Positions 44,417 to 53,850 of a stretch of DNA of 64,000 nucleotides are shown in pieces; the stretch's first letter is position 1, and the number at the start of each line of letters is the position of its first letter. This DNA comes from Legionella gresilensis (lineage in GTDB: Bacteria > Pseudomonadota > Gammaproteobacteria > Legionellales > Legionellaceae). Where the stretch lies: positions 62,001 to 126,000 of the forward strand of contig NZ_CAAAHX010000008.1 in NCBI RefSeq assembly GCF_900639865.1, in the 5' to 3' direction. A program made the translations under genes and the position numbers. The notes beneath the pieces were generated by a model, which saw only the letters and a list, made by a program, of their open reading frames with translations, had not been told where the DNA came from and searched no databases.

Positions 44417-44839
44417 TTAAAAAGGCTTGGTCACTACTAGCAAAACAATACCAATTAACAAGACCGTTGGGATTTCATTAAATATACGAAAGAATACTAC
44501 AGCTCTACAGTTAGAATCACTAGCAAAGCATCTTAGGAAATGCCCGCAACTTAAGTGATAGCACCATACAATAATAACTAATGTAAGCTTGGCATGCATC
44601 CAGGGTGCTTTTAAATAATAATGGTAGTTAAAAGTAATAAGCCAGATCCCTAAAATCGTAGTTAACAAAGCAGCAGGCCAAGTAATCCCATAGTATAGCC
44701 GACGCTCCATCAACTTAAAGCGGCTATCACTTATTTTATCCATTGTATCAGCATGATAAACAAATAAGCGTGGTAAATAGAATAAGCCTGCAAACCAGGC
44801 AACCATAGCAATAATATGAAACGCTTTAATAACTAACAT
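44417..44839 (-). CDS. hemJ: Protoporphyrinogen oxidase HemJ
   Basis: HemJ oxidises protoporphyrinogen IX to protoporphyrin IX in bacteria without HemG or HemY. It is a 140-residue membrane protein with four hydrophobic segments. The signature KAFHIIAMVAWFAGLFYLPR with the conserved His near residue 7 and Arg near 24 is present, as is the LTLVIIVWCYHLSCGH segment. It follows terC by two bases, so they are likely cotranscribed, and lies next to hemL on the map. Confidence 0.9.
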   Translation of the reverse strand: MLVIKAFHIIAMVAWFAGLFYLPRLFVYHADTMDKISDSRFKLMERRLYYGITWPAALLTTILGIWLITFNYHYYLKAPWMHAKLTLVIIVWCYHLSCGHFLRCFASDSNCRAVVFFRIFNEIPTVLLIGIVLLVVTKPF

Positions 44840-44841
44840 AA

Positions 44842-45567
44842 CTATTTTTTCTTATTTTTTTGCCGATTTTTTCGTGAGTGCTTAAGTAAGTTTAAACCCT
44901 CTACACTTAATGAAAACCCCATAGCGAAATAAATATAAGCGCGAGGAATATGGAATTTAAAACTATCAGCTATTAAAACCATACCGATTAATATTAAAAA
45001 ACTTAATGCTAGCATTTTTATAGTCGGATGTTTATCAATAAATCGACTTACTGGCTCACTTGCATAAATCATCACTAAAATAGCACACGTTATTGCTATG
45101 GCCATCACCCATAATCGAGTAGTTAAACCAATAGCGGTTAAAACACTATCAAGTGAAAAAATAATATCCATAATACCGACTTGAATAACAACACTTCTAA
45201 ACGTAACTAACCTATTTTTCATCTCTTTAATTTCAGAAGCGTCTTCACCAACCTCCTGTCTAATTTCCTGAGTAGCTTTAACGATTAGAAAACCACCACC
45301 AACAAATAAAAATATATCTCTTACGGATAGACTAAAATTGCCAAGTTCGATTAGCGGCGTTGTAAGCTTTACAAGCCATACAGCAGAAGCCAATAAAGCT
45401 AAGCGAGTCATCCAAGCAAAAGTGAGACCCCAACGTCTAGCACTACGACGTTGTTCTACTGGCAGCTTCTCCGTAAGTATTGATAAAAACACTAAATTAT
45501 CGATGCCTAAAACAATTTCAAGAATAATTAGGGCGCTTAAACTTAATAATATATCTACAAATTCCAT
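44842..45567 (-). CDS. TerC/Alx family membrane protein
   Basis: A 241-residue inner-membrane protein with about seven hydrophobic segments. The TerC signatures are clear: LIILEIVLGIDNLVFLSIL near residues 12-31 and VGIMDIIFSLDSVLTAIGL near 130-148, each with the paired acidic residue and Asn or Ser. TerC-family proteins export Mn2+ and support metalation of secreted proteins. A basic lysine-rich C-terminus follows. It is upstream of hemJ with a two-base gap. Confidence 0.9.
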   Translation of the reverse strand: MEFVDILLSLSALIILEIVLGIDNLVFLSILTEKLPVEQRRSARRWGLTFAWMTRLALLASAVWLVKLTTPLIELGNFSLSVRDIFLFVGGGFLIVKATQEIRQEVGEDASEIKEMKNRLVTFRSVVIQVGIMDIIFSLDSVLTAIGLTTRLWVMAIAITCAILVMIYASEPVSRFIDKHPTIKMLALSFLILIGMVLIADSFKFHIPRAYIYFAMGFSLSVEGLNLLKHSRKNRQKNKKK

Positions 45568-45748
45568 GTGTTGATCTCTGAATTAATTATCCATTAATTC
45601 CGCAATGGGAAAAGACTAACAATAACGCTATCTATATCTTTTATGCAATAAATTATTAATCTATAAAAAAATTCTAAAAGTTTTAAATTATTATAATTTT
45701 AGCTATAATGTGGTCCGTTATACCTATTAACTGTGAGTACTGGCAATA

Positions 45749-47086
45749 ATTAAATTAATTAAAAAGCTACTACGTAAATCTCGAGGCAAAGATACGCCTA
45801 CCGTAGCTAATTATATAATTCCTCGTAACCAGCATAATATATCTAAGACCGATATTAGTACAAATGCGTTAAAAGTATTGAATCGGCTTAATAGTGCGGG
45901 CTTTCAAGCCTATTTAGTTGGTGGGAGTGTAAGGGATTTACTATTAGGTAAATCACCTAAAGATTTTGACGTCGCCACTAATGCAACGCCTAATGAGATT
46001 AAAGCCCTCTTCAGAAACAGCCGAATTATAGGTCGCCGTTTTAAATTAGTTCATATTATCTTTCATCGTGACATTATTGAAGTAGCCACCTTTCGCGGTA
46101 ATAGTGAGTTAGATAATAATCAAGTGCAATTAACCAATGAGCGAGGCATGCTCATCCGTGATAATGTTTATGGCACTATTGACGAAGATGCTTGGCGACG
46201 TGACTTTACGATTAACTCACTTTATTACAGTGTAAAAGACGCGGCAATTGTAGATTTTACTGGCGGAGTCAAAGATATTCACAATCAAACTTTACGTATT
46301 ATTGGCAACCCAGAAATACGCTATCAAGAAGATCCTGTAAGAATGCTAAGAGCCATTCGTTTTAGCGCTAAACTTCATTTTCCACTGGCTCCTGAGACAG
46401 CTGAGCCTTTAGAAAAACTTAGTTCTTTAATTTCGCATATTTCTAGTTCTCGCTTGTTTGATGAAATGACAAAGTTATATCAATGCGGCGAATCAGAGTC
46501 AGTACAACGCTTATTAATTCAATATGGATTATTTCAACACCTATTTGCACAAACCTACGCCTTATTTGATAGTTCCTACCCTGTAAAAGCTTTTCTTGGG
46601 GTTGCTTTAGAGAATACAGATGCACGCATTCGTGATAATAAACCTATTACGCCTGCTTTTTTATTTGCCGTATTACTTTGGTTCCCTTTGCTTAATCAAA
46701 CAGCTACTTATCAACGCGATGAGCAATTACCGCCTTTACCGGCTTTAGAAAAAGCAATGTCTTATGTTATTAGTGAACAAAATAAAGTTATTGGTATTCC
46801 AAAACGTTTTAGTCAAGTTATACGAGAAATCTGGCTCTTACAATTTCGCTTCCCTAAACGTTGGGGTGGTCGTGCGGCTAACTTATTAAAACACCCTCGT
46901 TTTCGTGCGGCCTACGATTTTCTATCACTTAGAGCTTTAGCTGGCGATGAATCACTTGAATTAGCGCAGTGGTGGGCAGTATTTCAAGAAGCATCTGAAG
47001 ACGAACAAACACAAATGATTAGTAGCCTTCCTACGCCACCAGGACGAAAATCAAGGCGTAGAAAGAAACCACAGCCATCTTCATGA
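45749..47086 (+). CDS. pcnB: Poly(A) polymerase I, apparently initiated at ATT
   Basis: PcnB adds poly(A) tails that promote RNA decay. The nucleotidyltransferase core has YLVGGSVRDLLLGKSPKDFDVA and the RNA-binding FRGNSELDNNQ region; the tail is basic (GRKSRRRKKPQ). The first ATG/GTG/TTG in frame is TTG 45878, but codons upstream are open and conserved: IIPRNQHNISKTDIS matches the N-terminal region of E. coli PcnB. From the stop at 45734 to 45878 no ATG, GTG or TTG occurs, leaving ATT 45749 (or ATA 45746, CTG 45740). E. coli pcnB is known to start at AUU, so ATT was chosen, giving 445 residues. It overlaps folK by four bases. Confidence 0.85.
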   Translation: MKLIKKLLRKSRGKDTPTVANYIIPRNQHNISKTDISTNALKVLNRLNSAGFQAYLVGGSVRDLLLGKSPKDFDVATNATPNEIKALFRNSRIIGRRFKLVHIIFHRDIIEVATFRGNSELDNNQVQLTNERGMLIRDNVYGTIDEDAWRRDFTINSLYYSVKDAAIVDFTGGVKDIHNQTLRIIGNPEIRYQEDPVRMLRAIRFSAKLHFPLAPETAEPLEKLSSLISHISSSRLFDEMTKLYQCGESESVQRLLIQYGLFQHLFAQTYALFDSSYPVKAFLGVALENTDARIRDNKPITPAFLFAVLLWFPLLNQTATYQRDEQLPPLPALEKAMSYVISEQNKVIGIPKRFSQVIREIWLLQFRFPKRWGGRAANLLKHPRFRAAYDFLSLRALAGDESLELAQWWAVFQEASEDEQTQMISSLPTPPGRKSRRRKKPQPSS

Positions 47087-47532
47087 TTAAATGCTATTTA
47101 GCTTTAGGTAGTAATCTAAATTCGCCCGAGCGCCAGCTTAGATTGGCGATCAAACATTTACAAGCTTTACCAAATAGTTATGTGATTAAGGTTGCTCCTT
47201 TTTATGCAAATAAAGCTTGGGGTAGAAAATCGCAACCTAAATTTTACAATACGGTTGTTGCTCTTTTAACAACGTTGCCACCGGAAAAATTACTTGTTGC
47301 ATGCCAAGCAATAGAGAATAAGCAAGGACGAGTTCGACGCGTTAAGTGGGGCGCCAGAACATTAGATATAGATATTTTACTTTATGATAAAAAAACGATT
47401 AAAAAACCGTCCCTTACCATTCCGCACCCTTTTTTACTCTATAGAGATTTTGTTTTAAATCCCTTACTTAAGATTGCACCCTTTGTCTGCTTACCAAATG
47501 GGTTACCTATTTGTAAAGTTATAAAAATCTAA
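47083..47532 (+). CDS. folK: 2-amino-4-hydroxy-6-hydroxymethyldihydropteridine pyrophosphokinase
   Basis: FolK transfers pyrophosphate from ATP to the pterin in folate synthesis. It has 149 residues, normal length. The start CYLALGSNLNSPERQL and the signature GRVRRVKWGARTLDIDILLYD (residues about 86-106), followed by IPHPFLLYRDFVLNPLLKIAP, are diagnostic. It overlaps pcnB by four bases as ATGA, the classical pcnB-folK arrangement. Confidence 0.96.
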   Translation: MIKCYLALGSNLNSPERQLRLAIKHLQALPNSYVIKVAPFYANKAWGRKSQPKFYNTVVALLTTLPPEKLLVACQAIENKQGRVRRVKWGARTLDIDILLYDKKTIKKPSLTIPHPFLLYRDFVLNPLLKIAPFVCLPNGLPICKVIKI

Positions 47533-47819
47533 GCTGTTCTATATAAATAACATAAAAAAACTTTTATATTAAATTAGGATTTATTGAAAACTGCTATTTA
47601 CGCCTACGTCTCGTGGTTTGTCCACGGGATCAAGTATCGATTTTAATATTAAAGCTCTTAAGGTCTATTTAAGATTTAGAGGGATGCTCAATTACCTAAG
47701 AGTTTTATAAATTAAATCGACTGCTTCAATCAAGTTGGTGAGGGTTAAATAAATTTAGGTTTATTCTGTTTGCAAGAATAAATACATATTAAGCTATTTA
47801 GAATTTTAAGGAGAAAACG
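47533..47819. repeat. Intergenic region with one CCTACG/CCACGG palindrome copy
   Basis: The gap between folK and the universal stress gene holds CGCCTACGTCTCGTGG at 47601-47616, then TTTGTCCACGGGATC. It is a diverged member of the palindrome family also seen at 55400-55435 and 56869-56902. The rest is AT-rich sequence with the promoter of the stress gene. No coding frame is credible. Confidence 0.5.
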
Positions 47820-48245
47820 TTGTATAAAACAATTTTGCATGCAACTGATTTAAGTGATAACCATTATAACCTTTGCCAGCAAGCAGTAAAGCTAGCTCAA
47901 TGTTTTAAGGCCAAACTTCACTTTCTCCATGTCATTGAAACTCCTGCTTCTCTGCAATGGGCACAAAGCCTTGGCTTTGCTGAATTAGCAACACCTGTTA
48001 AAGATGACGCTCTAACCACAATGGCTACTTTAGGTGAAGCACTTAATATTCCACTAGCTAATCAACATGTGGAAATTGGCACTACTTATAATCATATAAT
48101 AGCGAAAGCAAACGAGTTAAGTTGCGATTTAATTATTGTAGGTAGTCATCATTCAACCCATACTCTTCCACCTTTCTTAGGCAGTACCGCTGACGCTGTA
48201 GTACGTCATGCACCTTGTGCTGTCTTAACTTTGAGGGCAAGTTGA
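47820..48245 (+). CDS. Universal stress protein, UspA family
   Basis: A 141-residue cytoplasmic protein of the alpha/beta Usp fold: YKTILHATDLSDNHYNLCQ at the start, HFLHVIE after the second strand, and LIIVGSHHSTHTLPPFLGST ending with ADAVVRHAPCAVLTLR. The glycine-rich nucleotide loop GSHHS...GSTAD is close to the ATP-binding type. The start is TTG, supported by an AAGGAG ribosome site six bases before it and by the family N-terminus. It is monocistronic. Confidence 0.9.
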   Translation: MYKTILHATDLSDNHYNLCQQAVKLAQCFKAKLHFLHVIETPASLQWAQSLGFAELATPVKDDALTTMATLGEALNIPLANQHVEIGTTYNHIIAKANELSCDLIIVGSHHSTHTLPPFLGSTADAVVRHAPCAVLTLRAS

Positions 48246-48299
48246 TTCATTACAGATTATTAATCACAAATGCAGGAGCGAAGTAATAGATCACCTTAT

Positions 48300-48426
48300 G
48301 TCGGCAACTTAAGAACTGCCCTATCCTTCCCGAGTAGGCGGGAATCCATTCCTGTGTAGGCACAGTACGGGTGTAGGGATGGATTTCTTGATTTCGCGGA
48401 AATGACAAAATCAGAAAGTTGTCGCC
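48300..48426. repeat. 127-bp inverted-repeat element of the CCCGCGTAGGCGGG family (copy 2)
   Basis: It occupies part of the 337-base gap between usp and der. The left end reads GTCGGCAACTTAAGAA and the right end, on the other strand, GGCGACAACTTTCTGA, so the tips form an imperfect inverted repeat. Inside are CCGAGTAGGCGGGAATCCAT and ATTTCGCGGAAATGACAAAA. The same blocks occur in the same order at 63246-63371 with similar length (126 bases). The rest of the gap (48246-48299 and 48427-48582) shows nothing else. Confidence 0.75.
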
Positions 48427-48582
48427 GTAACATTATCTATTATGAAGAGAAAGCTAAAGTCTAAAAATATTTAAATGTTACATTGCTAATTAAGTTTAAA
48501 GCTTGCTATTTCTGTCAGTTAAACCAGGTATTATTTCTAAATTTTTTATCCTTATCTTTTGCCTTCTACTTAATAACTGAAA

Positions 48583-49968
48583 TTAATGTTTTTTTACATG
48601 TTTCATTAACCGTTTTTTTCGTTTAAGTTGTCTTGGCGTTAATTTATTTTTTTTATCTTTGAAAGGGTTAACGCTACCTTTAAATTCTAACTTTAATGGC
48701 GTGCCTACAAGCCCCAGCTGGGTAGTAAAATTATTAATTAAATATCGCTTATAACTATCCGGTAAAGAATCTAGCTGATTACCATGAATCACAATGATAG
48801 GTGGATTATGGCCACCTACATGAGCATAGCGAAGTTTAATCCTTCTACCTTGTACTAAAGGTGGCTGATGCTGATTAACTAAATCTTGCAATAAACGAGT
48901 TAACTTAGGTGTTGAAAAAGTCTGAATAGCACAAGCGTAAGCTTCATCTATGTCTTTAAATAAAAGACCTACACCACTACCATGTAAGGCAGAAATAAAA
49001 CGCATCTTAGCAAAATTTGCAAATTGTAGCCGGCGAGCCAATTCGTTTTTTACATGCTCTTTATGTTCTTCTTCTAAACCATCCCATTTATTAACTGCAA
49101 TCACTAACGCTTTGCCAGATTCAATGATAAAGCCTAACAAATGCATATCTTGTTCAGTTAATCCTTCTGTAGCATCTAGAAGCATTAAACAGACATGAGA
49201 CTCTCGAATTGATTGTAATGTTTTAATAACGGAGAATTTTTCTATTTTCTCATTAATTCGGGCTCGACGCCTAATACCTGCTGTATCAACAAGAATATAT
49301 TGCTTTTCATTGCGACTAAATGGAATAGCGATACTATCCCGCGTTGTCCCTGGCATGTCATAAACTACAACCCTTTCTTCACCTAAAATACGATTAACCA
49401 AAGTTGACTTGCCTACATTTGGGCGGCCAACAAAGGTAATCTTGATTGCTTGGCTACTAGTCTCTGATTCAACACTTACATCAAATTCAGCGGTCAAAAT
49501 TTTAAGGAAATGTTCTATTCCCTGCCCATGTGCTGATGAAATAGAATGTATATTATTAAAACCTAGACGTTGAAATTCAGCGCAAGCAATTTGTTCATCT
49601 AAACCTTCTGACTTATTTACTAAAAGAAAAACCGGCTTATTTAATTTACGCAAGGCTTTTGCAATATTCTCATCAATACCTGTAAGACCCGCTCTGCCAT
49701 CTACTAAAAATAAAACAACATTTGCTTCATCAAGCGCTGTAGCAGATTGCTTAGACATTAATTCATCAACGGCAATATCATCGACACCAATACCACCCGT
49801 ATCAACAACTATAAATGGTTTATCTTCAAATACTGCTTCGCCATATTGGCGATCTCGCGTTAAACCAGGAAAATCAGCAACCAATGCATTTTGTGTGCGA
49901 GTTAAACGGTTAAATAAAGTCGATTTACCTACATTAGGCCGACCTACTAAAGCTACAACAGGAATCAT
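48583..49968 (-). CDS. der: Ribosome-associated GTPase Der (EngA)
   Basis: Der is an essential GTPase with two G domains that assists 50S subunit assembly. It has 461 residues. Both domains carry GRPNVGKST (near residues 8-16 and 180-188), a DTGGI or DTAGI switch motif, and an N-K-x-D or related base motif (NKSEG in domain one, NKWDG in domain two). A KH-like domain follows, and the tail is basic ([20 protein letters not shown]). It is the last gene of the run rodZ-hisS-yfgM-bamB-der. Confidence 0.97.
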   Translation of the reverse strand: MIPVVALVGRPNVGKSTLFNRLTRTQNALVADFPGLTRDRQYGEAVFEDKPFIVVDTGGIGVDDIAVDELMSKQSATALDEANVVLFLVDGRAGLTGIDENIAKALRKLNKPVFLLVNKSEGLDEQIACAEFQRLGFNNIHSISSAHGQGIEHFLKILTAEFDVSVESETSSQAIKITFVGRPNVGKSTLVNRILGEERVVVYDMPGTTRDSIAIPFSRNEKQYILVDTAGIRRRARINEKIEKFSVIKTLQSIRESHVCLMLLDATEGLTEQDMHLLGFIIESGKALVIAVNKWDGLEEEHKEHVKNELARRLQFANFAKMRFISALHGSGVGLLFKDIDEAYACAIQTFSTPKLTRLLQDLVNQHQPPLVQGRRIKLRYAHVGGHNPPIIVIHGNQLDSLPDSYKRYLINNFTTQLGLVGTPLKLEFKGSVNPFKDKKNKLTPRQLKRKKRLMKHVKKH

Positions 49969-49969
49969 A

Positions 49970-51142
49970 TTAACCTACAGTGAAATGACTTAATTTGCCA
50001 TTGCTAGTCATAACATAAATATTATTACCAGAAACACTAGGTGCTACGTAGATAGCACTACCTAAATTTGTACGCGAAATAAACTCGCCAGTCTCAGTGG
50101 ATAAAACATGTAATATACCTGTCTTATCCCCAACAATTAAATAATTACCCATTAAAACAGGTTCTGTTAAATGTCGCGCTTTTAAAGCATCTTGCTTCCA
50201 TTCCACCTGGCCATTTTTCTTATTAAAAGCCCAAATCACATCATCACTATCTGTCATAAAGAGAGTTTTATTTTTAAGCGCTAGATTGGTATAAGTTGAA
50301 GCAGGTTTACGCCAAAGAAACTGCCCATCTGATAATGATAGAGCACCCACATAACCTTGATAGCTTGCAATTAAAGCAACATCACCTTGAACGATTGGAT
50401 CAGCATCAATATCTACTAAGCGTTCAACATCACTAGAGCCACTAGCAAAAGCAATACTTCGTTGCCATAAAACTTGCCCTGTTTGAATATCAACCGCATC
50501 CATTTTTCCATCTGAGTAACCAACTAAAACAGTATTATTATTAAGAATGATCGGTGAAGAGCTAGCTTTTAATATTAAATTTGGGGCACCATGCTCTGAT
50601 ACCCAAAGCTTATTTCCTGTTTTTAGATCAAATGCATATAAATTACCATCAATTGTTTTAGCAATGACTTTATTTTGTGCGATAGCAGCCTGACCTAGCA
50701 CATCACTTGAAACCTTACTATGCCATAGCTCTTCTCCATTTGCTTGATTTAGAGCAAGAATACTTGAAGAATCGGTGCTGAGGATTATTAATCCTTGAGA
50801 AATTGTAGGTCCACTAACTACACCCATGGCTAATTTTTTAGACCAAATTACCTTACCCGTTTTTTTATCCACTGCTTCAACAGCACCATTACTATCAGCC
50901 ATGTAAACATTGTTTTCATAAATAACCGGCTTTAATTTTAAATACGCTGTTTTATTTTTTTGGCCAGATCCTACTGAAACGGACCATTTTTCCCTTAATT
51001 GCGCTTTATCTGCAACAGGCTCTAAAGCCTGAGGCATAGGCGTATTATCTTTACCCAACATATAATCATCAATTTTTGTGCAACCTACCAAGGAAAGCGA
51101 CATAAACAAAGAATAAAGTGTTGTTCTTTTCAGATTTAACAT
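49970..51142 (-). CDS. bamB: Outer-membrane assembly lipoprotein BamB
   Basis: BamB is the beta-propeller lipoprotein of the BAM complex that inserts outer-membrane proteins. It has 390 residues. The lipobox SLVGC is near residue 20. The rest shows PQQ-like blade repeats with the tryptophan-docking pattern, e.g. [60 protein letters not shown] and [14 protein letters not shown]. It lies between yfgM and der, the standard location. Confidence 0.95.
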   Translation of the reverse strand: MLNLKRTTLYSLFMSLSLVGCTKIDDYMLGKDNTPMPQALEPVADKAQLREKWSVSVGSGQKNKTAYLKLKPVIYENNVYMADSNGAVEAVDKKTGKVIWSKKLAMGVVSGPTISQGLIILSTDSSSILALNQANGEELWHSKVSSDVLGQAAIAQNKVIAKTIDGNLYAFDLKTGNKLWVSEHGAPNLILKASSSPIILNNNTVLVGYSDGKMDAVDIQTGQVLWQRSIAFASGSSDVERLVDIDADPIVQGDVALIASYQGYVGALSLSDGQFLWRKPASTYTNLALKNKTLFMTDSDDVIWAFNKKNGQVEWKQDALKARHLTEPVLMGNYLIVGDKTGILHVLSTETGEFISRTNLGSAIYVAPSVSGNNIYVMTSNGKLSHFTVG

Positions 51143-51150
51143 AAAACCTC

Positions 51151-51819
51151 TTACACTGTTTTCGAAACGTGATTATCTATAGTTTGGGCTAACGCAGCTA
51201 ATTCATTAGTTTTCATTTCTAAATAAAGATTGCCCATACCTTGCGTACGTACTTCGGAAATAGCCTTTTTATAAAAATTAATTGCTTGTTGATATTGGCC
51301 TGTTTCTGTATAGATATCACCTTTAAGTTCATTGACTATGGGAATATAAGCTAAATCATCAACCTTACCTAATTCAGCAAGTGCTTTATCGTATGACTTT
51401 TGAGCAGTATAAACTCTAGCAATACGAATACGCGCAACATCCTTTAGAGGCTTCACTGGACAATGATTTGCAACATAATCTAGAAGCTGACTTGCTTTAT
51501 TAAAGTTTTCCTTGGCAACATATAATTTTGCTAATGTTAACCGCGCGGCATGCGCATAAACCGTATTACTATATTCTTTTATTAGTTGATTAGCATATGT
51601 CTTAACATTTTTATCGTCCTGATTTGAAAAGGCTATCATTAAGTGTTCATAAGCATTCGATGCTTCTGTAATCACTTTTTCTTTATGCCAATGCCAATAC
51701 TTATAACCAGATAGACTAAGTAATAAAAGAGAAAGCACGATGGTAATTAGCGTACTATATTTATGCCACCACTTCTTAATTGCTTCCAATTGCTCTTCTT
51801 CTGTCATATATACTGACAT
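51151..51819 (-). CDS. yfgM: YfgM family ancillary SecYEG protein
   Basis: A 222-residue inner-membrane protein with a short cytoplasmic N-terminus (EEEQLEAIKKWWHKYSTLI), one membrane segment (about 23-42) and a periplasmic TPR domain (YAHAARLTLAKLYVAKENFN, IRIARVYTAQKSYDKALAEL, YTETGQYQQAINFYKKAI). E. coli YfgM links the SecYEG translocon to periplasmic chaperones. It is 8 bases upstream of bamB and downstream of hisS after a 176-base gap, so it may have its own promoter. Confidence 0.92.
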   Translation of the reverse strand: MSVYMTEEEQLEAIKKWWHKYSTLITIVLSLLLLSLSGYKYWHWHKEKVITEASNAYEHLMIAFSNQDDKNVKTYANQLIKEYSNTVYAHAARLTLAKLYVAKENFNKASQLLDYVANHCPVKPLKDVARIRIARVYTAQKSYDKALAELGKVDDLAYIPIVNELKGDIYTETGQYQQAINFYKKAISEVRTQGMGNLYLEMKTNELAALAQTIDNHVSKTV

Positions 51820-51995
51820 GCTTCTTATCTCCCATAAAGGACTGTATAGCGTTCGCTATAGAAATTAATAGTTAACGTTATACTTAGTTTTAAATCACGA
51901 TAAATAGTATTTAACTAGGGCGTATAGTTAATTCATTCTTCAAATCACCTAAAGCATACATTTCAAAGTAAAAATCTTTTTAAAACAATCATGGT

Positions 51996-53273
51996 TTAGA
52001 ATGTATAATCTTGTAAATAGTTAATTAATTCATTTTGTGAAATAGTGACTTGCTGGTCATTATTACGCAAGTTTTTAATACTAATTAGGTTATTCTTTAC
52101 CTCATCATCACCAAGAATAAGCGCTATATCTGCACCTGCTTTATCAGCTTTTTTAAACTGACTTTTAAAACTTCCCCCGGATGTATTGGTAATGATTTGC
52201 CATGTTTTGTCATAATCATGTAATTGTTCAGCAATAATAAGCGCTTGCTGTAAGCCATCATTATCTGTGGCAATTAAAAATAGACTTGGTAGCGATTTAG
52301 AGGCTAAGCTAACAGCTACGGTTTCCATTAATAGTAGTAATCGCTCCGCACCCATCGCAAATCCCACAGCGGGTGTTGCATTACCTCCTAATTGATTAAT
52401 TAAGGAGTCATACCGACCACCAGCGCAAACTGTTGCTTGGCTACCAAGCTTATCAGTTACCCACTCAAACACCGTATGCCCATAATAATCTAAACCACGT
52501 ACAAGCAATGGGTTAACCTCATAATCTATTCCCATTTTATCTAAACCAGCGCACAAGCTAAAGAAATGTTGTTTGCTATCTTCACCTAACGAGTCTATAA
52601 GTTTAGGCGCTTCACTAAGTAAAGCCTGCATATCCGGATTTTTACTATCTAGTATTCGTAAAGGATTTTTTGTTAAACGTCGTTGGCTATCCTCATCTAA
52701 TTTATTGTAATGCTTATTAAAAAAAGAAACCAATTGTTCTTTATAGGATTGGCGCTCACTTAACTCACCTAAGGTGTTAATTTGCAAGCAAACTGCATTA
52801 CCTAGCCCTAATTCGTGCCAGAGACGTTTACAAATAGCAATTAATTCTAGCTCAATCCCAACTCCTGCTATTCCTAGCGCTTCAACCCCTAATTGATTAA
52901 ATTGTCGATAACGACCTTTTTGTGGCCGCTCATAGCGAAACATAGGACCAATATACCAAAGCTTTTGTTGTTGATTGTATAAAAGACCATGTTCTAGGCA
53001 AGCTCTAAGGCAACCTGCGGTTCCTTCAGGACGTAATGTTATACTATCACCGTTTAAATCTTGAAAAGTATACATTTCCTTTTCAACAATATCTGTCACT
53101 TCACCTATCGTACGTTTAAATAGGGAGGTATTTTCGATAAGAGGGAAACGTATTTCTTGATAAGCATAACTAGTTAGGCAATTTATAAAAGTTTGCTCCA
53201 ATAATCTCCATGCACCCGTTTCATGAGGTAAAATATCATTCATACCCCGTATTGCACGAACTTTTTCAACCAC
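51996..53273 (-). CDS. hisS: Histidyl-tRNA synthetase
   Basis: It charges tRNA-His in the cytoplasm. It has 425 residues, normal length. Class II motifs are visible: IRGMNDILPHET at the start, TLRPEGTAGCLRACLEH (motif 2 region begins near 80), GPMFRYERPQKGRYRQFNQ, the histidine-A site LVRGLDYYGHTVFEW and the motif 3 AVGFAMGAERLLLLM, then the anticodon-binding C-terminal domain. It overlaps the 3' end of rodZ by 8 bases. In most gammaproteobacteria ispG lies between the two; it is absent here. Confidence 0.96.
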   Translation of the reverse strand: MVEKVRAIRGMNDILPHETGAWRLLEQTFINCLTSYAYQEIRFPLIENTSLFKRTIGEVTDIVEKEMYTFQDLNGDSITLRPEGTAGCLRACLEHGLLYNQQQKLWYIGPMFRYERPQKGRYRQFNQLGVEALGIAGVGIELELIAICKRLWHELGLGNAVCLQINTLGELSERQSYKEQLVSFFNKHYNKLDEDSQRRLTKNPLRILDSKNPDMQALLSEAPKLIDSLGEDSKQHFFSLCAGLDKMGIDYEVNPLLVRGLDYYGHTVFEWVTDKLGSQATVCAGGRYDSLINQLGGNATPAVGFAMGAERLLLLMETVAVSLASKSLPSLFLIATDNDGLQQALIIAEQLHDYDKTWQIITNTSGGSFKSQFKKADKAGADIALILGDDEVKNNLISIKNLRNNDQQVTISQNELINYLQDYTF

Positions 53274-53850
53274 TCTGCTTCTCCACTACATCATCATTGT
53301 CATTGTCGCTTGTGGCAAACATGGACTGCATTCTTGAAAGGGCTGTTAGTTTTGTTTCAGGCACTTCATTTTGTGCATTTATAGTAGGTTTGACTGGGTT
53401 TACTGTTTCTTGATGCTTAGTAAACACAGGCTGCATACTATCTTTATTTTTCTGCCACCATAAACCAATAGCAATTATCGCTGCAATAGCCACAAACCCT
53501 GTAAACCAACGCACGAAACGCTCGCCTTTATTTGTTTCTCGCCTACTTTGCCATAAAGCTTTTTCAGGTTTCCGCTCAAAGGTATAGCGACTATTAAAAA
53601 CTTGTAGAAAAGGTTCAGGAGAAACGCCTAATAATTTTGCATAAGCACGCAGATAACCTTTTATAAACACTGGCTCTGGCATATTGTCATAATCATCAGA
53701 TTCTAATAACTCAATTACTTTTACTCTTAAATGCAATTTTCCTGCTACATACTCTTGAGTAAACCCCTTTTTTTCGCGAAGTCGCGCTAATTGCAAACCT
53801 GGACTGTCAGATGTTTGATTCACCTCATCCATTATTATTGTTGTACTCAT
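53266..53850 (-). CDS. rodZ: RodZ-like helix-turn-helix membrane protein
   Basis: A 194-residue bitopic protein. The cytoplasmic Xre-type HTH domain (about 17-85; GLQLARLREKKGFTQEYVAG, PEPVFIKGYLRAYAKLL) is followed by a basic juxtamembrane stretch and one membrane segment (about 112-128), then a short periplasmic tail. E. coli RodZ binds MreB and controls cell shape. This protein is shorter, lacking most of the periplasmic beta domain, as in several relatives. GGAG precedes the ATG. It overlaps pilF by 26 bases and hisS by 8. Confidence 0.88.
   Translation of the reverse strand: MSTTIIMDEVNQTSDSPGLQLARLREKKGFTQEYVAGKLHLRVKVIELLESDDYDNMPEPVFIKGYLRAYAKLLGVSPEPFLQVFNSRYTFERKPEKALWQSRRETNKGERFVRWFTGFVAIAAIIAIGLWWQKNKDSMQPVFTKHQETVNPVKPTINAQNEVPETKLTALSRMQSMFATSDNDNDDVVEKQSG

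Noticed and set aside
46443-46625. 60-residue minus-strand frame within pcnB
   Set aside because: It is a shadow of the conserved pcnB frame.
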